DNA of 64,000 nt from Lutjanus erythropterus (Eukaryota > Chordata > Actinopteri > Lutjaniformes > Lutjanidae): contig CM034607.1 of NCBI GenBank assembly GCA_020091685.1, positions 25,789,753 through 25,853,752 on the forward strand, given 5' to 3'. Below, in pieces: positions 1 to 11,500 of the stretch. Each line of letters begins with the position of its first letter. Position 1 is the stretch's first letter. Both the position numbers and the translations under genes were made by a program. The notes under the pieces were generated by a model. That model did not search any database and had not been told where the DNA came from. It saw nothing but the letters and a program-made list of their open reading frames with translations.

Positions 1-56
1 ACATCTAAAACATGCAGGACAGTGGGCCCTGAGGACCAGGGTTGGGGAACACTGTT
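1..56. repeat. terminal fragment of a foldback element
   Basis: These bases match the reverse complement of 5003-5060 closely (ACATCTAAAACATGCAGGAC and GACCAG.GTTGGG). This is the right end of the same short inverted-repeat element, cut by the window edge. Confidence 0.75.
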
Positions 57-59
57 TTA

Positions 60-480
60 CACCATTTTGGTTTTAATAGATGGTTTTCATCTTGCTATTT
101 TTTTTTACGTTGTTTTTGTCTTCTCATGTCTGGTTGTATCTTGCTATGTTGTTTTTAGCTTCTCAAGTCTTTTACGACGTGTTACATATTCTACGTAATT
201 TTTGTCTTGTTACATAATTTTTGTCACGTTATGCTGTTTTTGTCATTTTCATCTTATTACACCTTTCATCTATTTTTTTCTTATGAGATGTTTTCATCTT
301 TTTTCATCTTGTCATGTTTTTGTCTTATTATATGTTGTATGTCTTTCCTGTCTTTGTGTGTCCTGTGAGATGGATTTCGTCTCGTTTTATTGTTTCCATT
401 TTGTTACGTCTTGATACATCTTGTGACGTTTTTTATGTTGTTTTCGTATTGTTATGTCTGCTGTGTGATGGATAAACTAA
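60..480. repeat. degenerate T-rich tandem repeat
   Basis: Loose repetition of a unit like CATCTTGTTATGTTGTTTTTGT. The small open frames here come from the T-rich composition and show no protein family. Confidence 0.45.
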
Positions 481-585
481 GGAATCATCTTTTCTATGTG
501 TTATTGTCTCATCCATTTAGGTGGAAATCAGTGTTGAGGCAGCGCACGATGACGTGAAATAATAAAATAATAAGTAACGTGTCTG

Positions 586-750
586 TTTTGAAAATGTAGT
601 AGAAAGTACAGATAGTTGTGTTAAAATGTAGGAAGCAAAAGTAAAAATTTTACATAAAATAACTACTCAAGTAAAGTACAAATCCCTGATACCTCTACTT
701 AAGTACAGTAACAAAGTATTTCTACTCAGTTACTTCCCACCTCTGTACGT
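586..750. repeat. dispersed repeat, ACTTAAGTACAGTA type
   Basis: Contains AAGTAAAGTACAAATCCC, CTACTTAAGTACAGTAAC and TTTCTACTCAGTTACTTCCC, a motif set widespread in fish genomes as a short non-autonomous DNA element. A related terminus occurs near 63240. The assignment comes from recognition of the motif, not a database search. Confidence 0.5.
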
Positions 751-1199
751 GCAGCAGCTGTTGGCTGTAGTTATTGCACATTACCTCTGTGATGACCTTT
801 CACTGTTTGTTCACTCCAGACAGGTGAGCAGCTGACTTTGTGATTGCTGCTGCTGTTCTTGTATATCACTGCAAATTTCCATCTCAGCAGTCCAACACCT
901 GTTTGCTGTTTCTCAGCTCGCCCAGACAGACAGTATCTCATCGGGGAGCGCGGAGACAACTGCTCCAGGGGATTGAACAAAATGCAGCTTCAGCTCTCTG
1001 ACTCTGCAGCACCTTGCGTAGTCGTGCAATTGTGGTAAACCAAAGACGGCCATTTATGAGATGTTTGGCATGCTGCCCCTGGTGACAGACACATACACAG
1101 AAGCTTCTGCTGCTGTGCAGTGCAGGACTCTGTGTTCTGGCCTGAAAGGATTTATTAGAGCTGCCAGGACCAAAATAACTCATTGATTCACCAATGTCT

Positions 1200-2140
1200 C
1201 CGCAGGTCACAAGCATTAATCAGCCAAAAGCTATTTTTCTCACTTGTTTGGAGCCACAAGTTGTACTGACATGCCATTATTACTGACCTACAAAGCCAAA
1301 ACAACAACTAAACTAGTTGAGGAATAATATATTTTAATAGAATATTACATTTCAATAGTCTATTTTAATCTATCCCCTGGCACTTATGTTTAATTGATAT
1401 ACCAGCCGCAAGATGTCCTGACATGCCGTTGTTACTGCCCTACAAAAGGAGAAACAGACAAACAAAGGGAGCTAAGTCAAGGGATAGCTAGCCGGTGAGA
1501 TAGCCATGACTAGCCTTAGCTAAAGCTTAACTCAAAGTATCGATTCACTCCCTGGCTCTTCATGGAAAATGGGCCAACATTTTAGTAATTTAGTTAGCAA
1601 TTGAATATAAACTAAATGAGGAAGTAGGAAAATGAAACCACAACAGAGAAACAAACCAAGACAATTTCCTGCAAAAGGACTAAAATAAGTTCTCGTTTCA
1701 CTAATCTCTCCCTGAGTCACAAGCATTAATCAGCCAAAAGCTTTTCTCACTTGCCTGGAGCCACAAGATGTGAAAGTTAGTTGGTGCGGTAGTCATGGCT
1801 ACCCTTAGCTAAAGCTAAAAATAAATGTTGATTTTCCCTATCTGTAACTAAAATATAAATTTTATTGCACCAGCAACTTAGTACTTTGGCTGGTTAGTCA
1901 ACGCTACGTGATTAAGAAACAAACTCAGCTAATCTCCTGCTAAAGTTAACTAGCTAGCCAAACAGCAGTAAGAGCATTAATCAACCATAAGCTAAATTTC
2001 TCAGTTATTTAGAGTCACCAGATGCCCTACAGACAAAACAACACCTAAATAAACAAAGTGAGCTAGTTATGTCAAGTGAAAGCTAGCTGGTGAGATAGAT
2101 TTAACTAAAGCTAAATGTACTCATTGATTTTCCCTAATCT
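1200..2140. repeat. degenerate local tandem duplication
   Basis: GTCACAAGCATTAATCAGCC occurs at about 1206 and 1716, and a diverged copy near 1972. CTGACATGCC is at about 1267 and 1419. The unit carries GCTAGCTAA words. No coding potential is seen. Confidence 0.65.
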
Positions 2141-2489
2141 GTAATTGAAAAATGTCAGTAACAAATGAACATCTTAGTAAATTAGTTGGAAAATCCATAA
2201 GGAATGGCAAAAACAAACAACCAAACAGAACAAAAAAGTATTTGCCATCTCAGCTTTGGATTCTGGTGGAAGTCAATTAAATGTGCTTAATCTATATTTA
2301 GGTCACATATTTAAGTATATTAAACTGTAAAATTAATGTAGGGTATATATTTATATTAAAGATAAACTTCCCAGAGGACGAATGCTAATGTCTTTGGTAA
2401 TTCCCTGAGATTCTGAGTAGTCATTGACACTTGTGGTTTTTCAGCTGGCACTATTAACAGGCCAAATTCAATTTTTTCCAAAAGGTTTA

Positions 2490-2665
2490 TGATTAATACC
2501 TATAAAGTTTATGACATGTCCATCAGCCTCAGCTGCACTTTGTGCTAATTGGCAGGCTATCACACTAAACTAAGATGATGAACATGTTGTATGTGCTCAG
2601 TATCAGCTTGCTAGCTCAGTGTGAGCATGTTAGCATGATGTTAGCAGTAGCTCAAAACATCACTG
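2490..2665. repeat. dispersed repeat, copy A
   Basis: The segment with CAGCTGCACTTTGTG and GAGCATGTTAGCATG is the reverse complement of the segment at 20003-20165 (TTAGCATGCTAACATTT and AAAGTACAGCTGAGG). The two copies are in opposite orientation. Confidence 0.65.
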
Positions 2666-3469
2666 TACCTATAAGTACTGCATGGCTGCTGAGGTAACAT
2701 GTAGGTTGAATATAAATTATTGTTTTGGATAGAATAATCTGTCTAAAATTGTATAAAATGAAGGTATCACACTTTTCTATCAGCTTGAAAACTTCAGACT
2801 TGTTTTTCTCGACTTCTGTGTTTCTGTCTTTTCTGCTCTCTGGCTTTGCAGGGCAGATAAACAGAGAAGATGGACCTGACATGTCCTGATTTACTGTGTC
2901 TGTCTGCAGTTTGGTTTAAATGAGAACCCTTTTTAAAGTCATTGCAAATTCCTTTCTTTCTCGTCTCCCTGGAGAGCACAGAGAGGAATGCAGTGAATAA
3001 TAAAAACACTTAGATTGCTTGTAAGTGCCAGCCTGTGTGAGCCCAAAGGATTTTTAATGAGATTTTGTGATTGGGAGCTGGAGGGAGAGAAGTCTCACTG
3101 TGGTCACGGGCATCGCTTCTTCACACAGTCCCATCAGTCTGTCTATAAAAAAAAACACAGCTTCTCCACAGGGAGCAACTATATTTCACTCAAGAGTATA
3201 ATGAAAGAGAGGAAAGAGTGGAAGGTGAAAGTAATGAGAGAAGAGAACAAAAACACAAAAGCTGTTTTAGTTGTATCCAGTGGGAGGGTTACTTTAAAAA
3301 TGTATTCTGCCATAAACTTATTCTAGGGCTTCTGTTTTTACCCAAACCTCATCCTGATCACCAGCATCACCACCTACAGTCCAAAATATTATTCAGTCGT
3401 AATACTAGTAGTAGTTGTAGTAGTGGTATTAGTAGTAATTTTAGCTAATTGGATATCTCTGTAGTACAT

Positions 3470-4215
3470 AAGTGGTTGGTAGCTAATGTTAGCAGTTGTT
3501 TTGTGTAGCTAACGTTAGTGGTTGTTCTGTGTAGCTAATGTCAGTGGTCGTGTGTGTAGCTAATGTTAGCGGTTGTTCTGTGTTGCTAATGTTAGCGGTT
3601 GTGCTGTGGAGCTAACATTAGTGATAGTTCTGTGTAGATAATGTTAGTGGTTGTTTGTGTAGCTAATGCTAGTGGTTGTTCTGTGTTGCTAATGTTAGCA
3701 GTTGTGCTGTGAAGCTAACATTAGTGATAGTTCTGTGTAGCTAATGCTACTGGTAGTTTTATGTAGCTAACAATAGTGGTAGGTCTGTGTAGCAAACATT
3801 GGTGCTTTGTTTGTGTAGCTAATGTTAGCAGTTGGTCTATGTAGCTCACATTAGCAGTTGGTCTATGTAACGAATGTAAGGAGTTGGTCTGTGTAGTGAA
3901 CGTTAGTGGTTGGTCTGTGTAGCTAATGTTAGCTGTTGTTCTGAGGAGCTAACTTTAGAGGATGTTTTGTGTAGATAATCTTACTGGTTGGACCGTGTAG
4001 ATAATGTTAGCAGTTGGGTTGGTGTAGTGAACGTTAGCAGTTGGTCCATGTAGGTTGTTCTGTGAAGCACACATTCATGGTTGTTCTATGTAGCTAACGT
4101 TAACAGTTGGTCTGTATAGCTAACGGTAGCAGTTGGTCTGTATAGCGAATGTTAGCGGTTGTTCTGTGTAGCTGATGTTAGCAGTTGGTCTGTATAGCTA
4201 ACATTAGCAGTTTGC
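3470..4215. repeat. minisatellite, about 27-nt TGTGTAGCTAATGTTAGCGG unit
   Basis: About 27 imperfect tandem copies of a unit reading roughly TGTGTAGCTAATGTTAGCGG followed by TTGGTC or TTGTTC. The same unit and the same right flank (CCTGTAAATGCTTC, then AAATTAGAT) recur at 63405-63830. Confidence 0.9.
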
Positions 4216-5002
4216 CTTTCCTGTAAATGCTTCTTTTAAATTAGATGTTGATTTCTTGGATGATGACAGTATTTTTTACAGCATTTGTGACAGTTTTCAG
4301 TTATAAAGACAAAATAATGTTTAAATTTCCACCAGTGAAATCTTTTTTTCTAACTAGAGGTCAGTTGTTTGCTACAGTTAATTGCATCTATACCCAAGCC
4401 TTCAACATAACGTTCCCAAGAGGCTGGTGCAGAATACGCTTGTCATTCTTTACATTTTATCAATTCACTACACTCTGAACCAGAGAAAATGTGTTGCAGC
4501 TGATCAGGTCAGTCTGAAAAACATGCTTCTCACGGTCCAGAGAACATACTGTATGTAGCAGCGTTTCATACTTTACTCGGACCTCATTATTCTCTCGGTG
4601 TCATATCAAATGTTCTACAAGCAAAGTGAAGACATGTTTGGCAAAGGCACCTTATCCAGCAGCTCCGTCCTGCTCAGACTGAAATCCTTTCGGTCTCCAT
4701 CTTTAAATGACCCCTTTTAAGATTAGACGGTACAAATAACTCTGATCAGATATGACTCGAAACCAGAAATATCCCGCAGGAGTCCACGAGGATGGGATTG
4801 AGTTTGACAGGAAGTTGGGTTACCACAGTTACATAAAAAGCCTTAAAACCTGCAATGATATTTGATTTGCAAATGTGCCCCATTTATTAACTGCTTAGTC
4901 ACACTCTGGATAAATGAACTCTTCCTGTAAATTCAGTTTCTAATCACTGAAATGGTGCCATCACCCAAACTTAAAGAGGTATTTAATGTACAAGATTTAG
5001 AT

Positions 5003-5190
5003 CAGTGGTGCCCAACTCTGGTCCTCAGGGACCCCTGTCCTGCATGTTTTAGATGTTTCCCTGCTCCAACACACCTGATTCAAATGATCAGCTCATCATC
5101 AAGCCTCTGCAGAACCCTGACAACAACCTGATCATTTGAATCAGGTGTGTTGGAGCAGGGAAACATCTAAAACAGTGTTCCCCACCACGG
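5003..5190. mobile_element. short foldback (MITE-like) element
   Basis: The left arm (5003-5089) and right arm (about 5121-5190) are inverted copies: CCCTGCTCCAACACACCTGA on the left, TCAGGTGTGTTGGAGCAGGG on the right. The right arm lacks about 35 bases present in the left. There is no coding capacity, so any mobility would depend on an outside transposase. Confidence 0.85.
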
Positions 5191-5675
5191 ATTTAGACTA
5201 TCTTTCTTGACCTTCACCTGTGGATGAAGACCATGGGATGCAGTTAAAAGCTCCAGAAAAACTTAACATATATGGTTTATATTTGAGCGTTAAACTTAAT
5301 ACAAGGTCCACTTGTTGTCCAACTTTATATGTAACTGTTTGATTACAAAAAAAAGAAGAAATGTTTAGGTCCAATCACTAGCTTTTTTATTGATTTACTT
5401 TGCTAGAGATTTACATTTTTTTCTAAGATTTGTGCAACTTATGATCTTCATCAGGCTTTGGCAATAAAAGGAAAGGCTTGTAGCTTTATATTATTCTGAA
5501 TTTCAGTGTCTGAAAGTACGTGAAAGTACATGTGATAAAAAAAAAAAACTCTTCACCTTGATGTAAACACACTTCTGAGAGGGAAAATTCAATTTAGGAA
5601 TGGAAATGATAAATTTTTGCAGACATATATTAGTGCTGTATCAATATTGGCCTTCAAACCCCCATTTTACTAAAT

Positions 5676-6325
5676 TTTTAAAGGGGTTTGGATTATTTGA
5701 AGTGGGGTTGCATGTGGTGTTTATTGACAATCAGTGTATTAGTTGCAGTAGATGGAGGTCGACTTGCCTCCAGTTTGGAGAAGCAGAGAGGAGCACCAGC
5801 ACAAAAGCTACAGAAGCAATGTACTGCTGTGGACAGGGTCAGTAACAACGTGTATTTTAGCCACTTAAGAAAGGCCCACCTAAAAAACATAATATTAATT
5901 TCACTATATTTAGAATATTTTCACTGCTTTACTTTGCTGTCAGACAGCATTTTCCAATAGATACACAGGCCGAGTAGTGATATTTCCAAACTGACCAAAC
6001 TCCATAGACAAGATCAATAATTTTACATCACAGAACATGGAAGCTGCTGATTTACCGCTTGCCTCAATTTGTAAATATGTTTGTGTTAGCGTGAGACTTT
6101 GGTGAATCCAAACTGTCTTTTTCAAACACCGAAGTCACAAAATAACACAAACTAACTAACCGATGAAGGAAGCAGTAGACCACTAACTACTGTCTTCTGT
6201 GAGGTAAAATTACTGATTTTTCCTATGGAGTTTGGTTGATTTGGAGAGAGCGATATTCGGCTTGTGTAACCATGGTTTCGCCTCAGAAAAGGCAGTCTGT
6301 AGGTAATTCAAACTATCCATTTAAG
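5676..6325. mobile_element. foldback element family F, copy 1
   Basis: The left end TTAAAGGGGTTTGGATTATTTGAAGTGGGGTTGC matches (with differences) the ends of the copy at 46801-47386, and the right end AAACTATCCATTTAAG is its inverted counterpart. The interior holds two inverted blocks around CAAACTCCAT and ATGGAGTTTG. It lies just beyond the nedd9 3' end. Confidence 0.75.
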
Positions 6326-6457
6326 GCCCACCCATTACAAAAGCTGTAACACCTTCGTCTGACTCTATCATGATAATTCTCCTCTCTTGGGAGTTTCTCT
6401 TTCACTATAACAAATCTGAGAAATGAAGCGACACAGTCACAGGGTTAAGAACAATCC

Positions 6458-6463
6458 TTTACT
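6458..6463 (-). terminator. possible poly(A) signal AGTAAA
   Basis: The minus strand reads CAAAGTAAAGG about 425 nt after the stop codon. AGTAAA is a known functional variant of AATAAA. It is the best candidate I found between the stop codon and the foldback repeat that begins just downstream. Confidence 0.4.
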
Positions 6464-6480
6464 TTGTGGAGAGCTCCACG

Positions 6481-6502
6481 CACACGCACACACACACACA
6501 CA
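6481..6502. repeat. CA microsatellite
   Basis: CACACGCACACACACACACACA tract within the inferred nedd9 3' UTR. Confidence 0.85.
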
Positions 6503-6737
6503 TCGACATTAACATGATTTACAGAGAGATTTACTGTCACACCCAGCAGTAACGACACATCAACGACATTCTACAGGTAAAAATGAAAGAACAGGACTCA
6601 TCTCATAAGGTGCTTCATAATATATACGACAGGAATGTTAATGAAAAAACATCTACGTAATCCTACAGACACCAGTACTGCATCTACATATATATTCATA
6701 CCATAATATAAAACAATCTACACAAAAATAGAGCAAA

Positions 6738-6761
6738 TATTTACAGAACAGACTATTTACA
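6738..6761 (-). promoter_or_regulatory. two Pumilio-type elements in the 3' UTR
   Basis: On the minus strand TGTAAATA occurs twice, at 6761-6754 and 6745-6738, with 8 bases between. Both match the Pumilio recognition element UGUANAUA exactly. Paired sites in a 3' UTR are typical of PUM-repressed messages. The match is seen; function is inferred. Confidence 0.5.
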
Positions 6762-6886
6762 AAAATCCAAAACAGGCTTAAAGATGAAGAGCAATATATA
6801 TATAAACTGTAAATATATATATTTATGCTAGATTAATGTACACATGGAGTCTGTGGTGAAATGAACTGGAGCAACATGGTTGAAAA

Positions 6887-7426
6887 TCACAAATTGGCGA
6901 GTTGCAGCAACTGTTCTTTGAACTGCTGTGCGTGGTGTGAGAGGTCAGTGACTCTGTCCACCATCTCCTGGATGGCGGCCGTGTTCGGGTAGTTCAGGGC
7001 GGCCGTTTTGGTCGCCGCCACCACCGTCTTTAACAAGTCACACAGGACGTTACTGGAGTTCATCACCCTGTTGGCCACCTCGGGCGCCGACGCCTGCCTG
7101 GACAGGGTGTCCCCGATGAAGACAAGTTTGTGGGCGCTGAGGATGACGAACTTGCTGTGCGCCACGAAGATGCGAGGAGGCTGGCCGGCGCTGACGCAGC
7201 CGAAGAAGGCGTCCACGGCGCTGAGGAGCGTGACGAAGTGCTGCTCGCACTGCTCGGAGTAGAAGCAGAGCAGCTGGCGGTCCCGGGCGCACACGTGGGT
7301 GGACGGGGACAGCGAGGACGAGGAAGAGTCTGAGGGAGAAGCGGAGTGTTGGTGTGAGATCCACTGTGTGATGTCGTTCTCCACGGGTTTGATCACTTCC
7401 TGCTCCAGCTTCTTGAACTGATTGAT
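6887..7426 (-). CDS. nedd9: nedd9 coding exon 7: C-terminal FAT-like domain and stop
   Basis: 179 codons plus TGA, residues 643-821. The acceptor is GTCCTTCACAG before ATCAATCAGTTC. It opens with FKKLEQEVIKPVENDI, followed by a serine-rich insert (about 670-684) somewhat longer than the human one. The focal-adhesion-targeting-like helical bundle then runs from DRQLLCFY to the end. The most conserved block is FVILSAHKLVFIGDTL. In Cas proteins this region binds NSP/BCAR3-type exchange factors and supports focal-adhesion localisation and dimerisation. The protein ends QLLQLANL, close to the mammalian C terminus, so it is complete. Confidence 0.96.
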   Translation of the reverse strand: MNQFKKLEQEVIKPVENDITQWISHQHSASPSDSSSSSLSPSTHVCARDRQLLCFYSEQCEQHFVTLLSAVDAFFGCVSAGQPPRIFVAHSKFVILSAHKLVFIGDTLSRQASAPEVANRVMNSSNVLCDLLKTVVAATKTAALNYPNTAAIQEMVDRVTDLSHHAQQFKEQLLQLANL

Positions 7427-8482
7427 CTGTGAAGGACAGGAGACAAGATTAGTTTCTGGCCTCGCTTGTAAATGTACCATTTCCTTCTGACATAAGAAAT
7501 CAAAAAACAAATGCTTCTTTCAGTCATTTCTCAAGCAAAAATGCCACAGATTTGCAGGTTACGGCCTCTTAAATATAATTTAAATATAATTTGCTGCTTG
7601 TTTTTATCATATATAATGGGATATTAAGTATTTTTTGGCTTTTGTTGAATAAAACAAGCGATTGAAGGACATGGCTTTGGGCTGTGAGAGGCTACAACAG
7701 GTGTTTTCACCCCTTACTTGATTAATTGAGAAAATAATCAGCCAGTTAGTCAGATTGATCAAGTTGATAAATAATAGATAATTCACCATGTAACATCACA
7801 GCATATATCGTCATAGTCTGGTAGGTATCAAGATATTTTTATCACAATATGCAAAATATTGTTACATCCTGAGTAAACGTGTAAAACTGTCCAAGCCCCT
7901 GAAAACCTAGTTTCAAATCTGAAGTATATGTCTGTAACATTCTGTATTAATCACTTATGAAGATAAAAAACAGAGTTAAAGGGCAAAAAACAACATTTTT
8001 TATTATTAATTACAAGAGTAAAAAACAAAATCTAAAAAAAAAAAAATCTAAAAGCTGAAGTGCTTCATCAGGACCGTGTGGTGTGATTCGATTGACGGTG
8101 ATCGGGAAAACGTGAGCCAACAGCCCCATAACTGTCATTACATTTTGATTTAAATGTTCGTAAACGCTGACTTGTGCACAGAACTACATGACATCATGTT
8201 TTTATGACTGTGCACCACCCACTTCATACCAGCGAGGAGAGGACATGACAGATTTCTCTCACGAAAACGCCCAAAAATGTTCCAACTTCTGCAGAAGTCA
8301 TATGTCATGTAGGACGGTAACACTGACTGTAAGAAGCTGATTGTGAAAACATGTTTTCAGGGCGTCTAATCTCTTCATTTGGTTATTTTTTATTACTGTG
8401 TCAGCCACTATGTGTATCTGCTGGGTATGAATAGAGTCATATTGAGGTACTGATCTGTTTTACTTCTTCATCAGTGCAACAG

Positions 8483-8535
<53 letters not shown>

Positions 8536-11500
8536 GTCTGTCTCACCTGCTCCTGTCCCAGCTGGACTTGACTCTGCTTGATGATGTTTTCTTTGTCCAG
8601 CAGCTCCTTCTGCTGACGCTCAAAGTCGTCTTTGCCCTGCAAGAAGAAGACAAGTGGGTGAGAAGAGGCATTCAGATGCACTCAGATTTGACCTTTGATA
8701 CTCTCTGTACTATAAAACCAGGGGTAATAAACCAAATACGCTTGATTGCACCAACAAGGATTGTTTATTGCTAGTAAACAATTTCATGTTTTGTTAGGGA
8801 ATAAAAAAACAGCTTCCCCATGTCTTGAATAATTACTAGGTCCCAACAGCCTGCAAAAATCTTGTATTCATTTTATATTGGGTTAACCAGCATCTCCATG
8901 TTGATTAAAATCAATTTAACTTTAGTTTATATGAATAAACTTGGATTTACTAAACTGAGATTAGTTTTTATGTATCCATTAAATATGAGTTTACTCATTT
9001 TAAAACCAGTTTTGCTAAAAACTGATCAGAACTAATCTTAGATTAAGTTAATCTTTAGTGGTGCAACCCAGAAACAGAAGAATTCAAGATTGACAGACAT
9101 TTGCTACTTCAATTTAGTAGTTATATATCAGCTATATTGACTTGAAGTAACAGTTGTTGCTGATTTAGGATGAAATACTATGTCTTCATCAAAAAGTATT
9201 CAAAGTTTTAAAATTTGACAACACAAATTTGACAAATGCACGAGGCCCCGGGACTAAAATCAACGTTAAAGCTGCACAAATTTTTACAAATAATTCTACA
9301 CATAAGTGCTTTAACATGACCGCAGACTTCTGTCTCTCTGAGGATTTACCTGCAGATGTACGTAGTCGTAATCCTCCATCCAGCTCTTCACACATTTCTC
9401 ACTGTTGTTCATGTTGTCTTTTTCCTGACTGGAGGGGACGGGGAACGGCTTTGTCTGTCCGTAGTTGTCGTTATCGGAGGAGGGGGAGGTCAGCGGGTGG
9501 ATCATGTTCTCGTCAGGTGTGCTCCCGACGGAGAAAGACCCGTCCATGTGCGTCCGCCTGAACAGCAGCTCGGCGTTGCTGCCTATCGTGGAGGCCAGCT
9601 GCTTGGCGTCATCGGGGACAGTCCTGGACACCATGACGAAGCGATCCAGGTCGTCGCTCTTGTTGTGGTGCTTGCTGGAGGAGGCGAGGGCGTTCAGGGC
9701 CCAGCTGCAGTTTTCCAGGACCTGGTAGATCTGCAGGAGGATCTGCTGTGAGTCCTCCAGACGTCCCAGTTGTCTCCTCAGCTTACTGTGCAGGCTGGAG
9801 TCCGACAGAGCCGTGGCGTTCGCCGCTGCCCCTCGTCCAAACACGACAAAGTCCCCCAGAGCGGCCCGGACCCTGTCCAGCACCGTGCGGACGTCGTTAG
9901 CGTGGCGCTCCATGAAGGGAAAAGTCCTCCAGTGAGGGGAAGCTGCCATCGAATGTAACGCCCCGACCGAGGCGTCCACGGCCTGCTGCAGGCGATACAA
10001 CCTCTGCACAGCGGCGTCTAGGTCCAGAGCGAGGCGGCCCTCAGAGCTGGAGCCTGTGGAGGACGAGGAGGTGGACATGCTGCTGCGTGTGCTGCCAGTG
10101 CTGGAGAACGACAGACGGTTCACGCCATCTGTGACGTCTGCTACCGCGCGAGCATCCTGGGCGGGGATGTCGTAGATGCCTTTGCTTCCGTCTCTGTCGG
10201 CGGGCGAAGTTCGGAGCTGTGAGGGCGGCATACCCCGTGGGATGTCATATATGTCTTTCTGTGACCCCGCGCCTGAGTGAAGGGCGGGCGGAGGAACGTC
10301 GTAGATGCCTTCGTTGCCGTTGGTGTTTGGGTGTTGGTGGTGGGCAGGAGGCTCCACGTTGGGGGGGAAGTCATAGTGTGACTGAGAGCTCTGTACAGGT
10401 TTGGTGAGGGCGGGCGGCGGTACGTCGTAGATGCCCTCCTGTTTGTGTTTGAGAGGCTGCGGGAAGTCATAGTTTCCCTCCTGGAGGGCGGGGTTGGTCC
10501 TGCAGGGAGGCACGGAGTAGACCTGCAGGAGACAAGACAAACAGACATGACTAAAACTTCTTACACCACTTTGTCTTCTAGTCCAGGCTCTGCAAATAAA
10601 ATCAGTAACACAAATAGTTCCTTTTCTACAAAACAAATATAAGTTTCTTATATTCATTCATCCAGAGAACATTTTTCTAAAAAGAGTAGAATGGTTGTTG
10701 GGTACAAACCTTAATAACTGTAATTCAAAACCGATCATTTCCACTAATCTTATGACATATTACAATCGTAATTTCATTCAAAATAGTTGAAATAGGACTT
10801 TTTTTTTTTTTCTTTTACCAAATCTTGCAGCTCCAGCCCTGATGCACAAGAAACCTGTGTTCTCCAGGAAAAATCTGGAGAAATCAGGCTTCTATACGCC
10901 TTTCCTCCCCTTCAGGAAACCAGTTAAGGAATTATTTCAAGGCTGCCACTAATGATTATTTTCTCAATTAATTGATTAATTGTTTGGTCTATAAATGTCT
11001 TGTTTTGTCCACAACCCAAAGATGTTCAGTTTACTGTCATAGAGGAGTAAAGAAACCAGGAAATATTCACATTTAAGAAGCTGAAAGCTGAGATTTAATA
11101 ACCAATTAACTGATTAATCATCACAGCTCCATATCAGTTTACTGTAAAAAAAAAATCAACTCTAACTTTTTAAGTGTAAATGTAAAGGCAGTGAGTGTGA
11201 GGAGGTTTTCACCGGATACAGTCTGAAGAGCAGCGCTGCAGTTACAGATTGAGGAAGTGAAAGACCTTCTGGCATGAGCAGATACTAAATTTGAAACCTC
11301 TAAGCTTCTTCCCCTAAAACAGAGTCGAGAGCAAAACAAAACCCTCCAACTTGACAGGACAGAGCGTGTGTCCTGACGTAAATGGCACACACACACACAC
11401 ACACAGAGCATGATGGGAGTGCAGTGGGGTGAATAAAATGGTGGCCTGTAAGTGATTTCCATCAGCCTTGAAATGCACTCTTTTACAGCTAGACAGGCCT

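Larger units (their letters stand above)
6435..6886 (-). other. nedd9: nedd9 3' UTR (inferred)
   Basis: Sequence after the TGA on the minus strand is AT-rich, with TATATATATTTACAG tracts, two UGUAAAUA sites at 6754-6761 and 6738-6745, and a CA tract at about 6481-6502. I see no AATAAA. A variant signal AGTAAA is present at 6458-6463 (minus), followed by a GT-containing stretch, so cleavage near 6435-6450 is plausible. The 3' end is therefore an inference. Confidence 0.45.

Noticed and set aside
3470..4215. CRISPR-like array
   Set aside because: The repeats are contiguous and degenerate, with no unique spacers, in a eukaryotic genome. It is a minisatellite.
7050..7364. 104-codon Arg/Leu-rich frame on minus within exon 7
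   Set aside because: Out-of-frame shadow of the FAT-like domain exon.
9356..9751. 131-codon frame on plus opposite nedd9 exon 5
   Set aside because: Antisense shadow of the GC-rich exon 5 coding strand.
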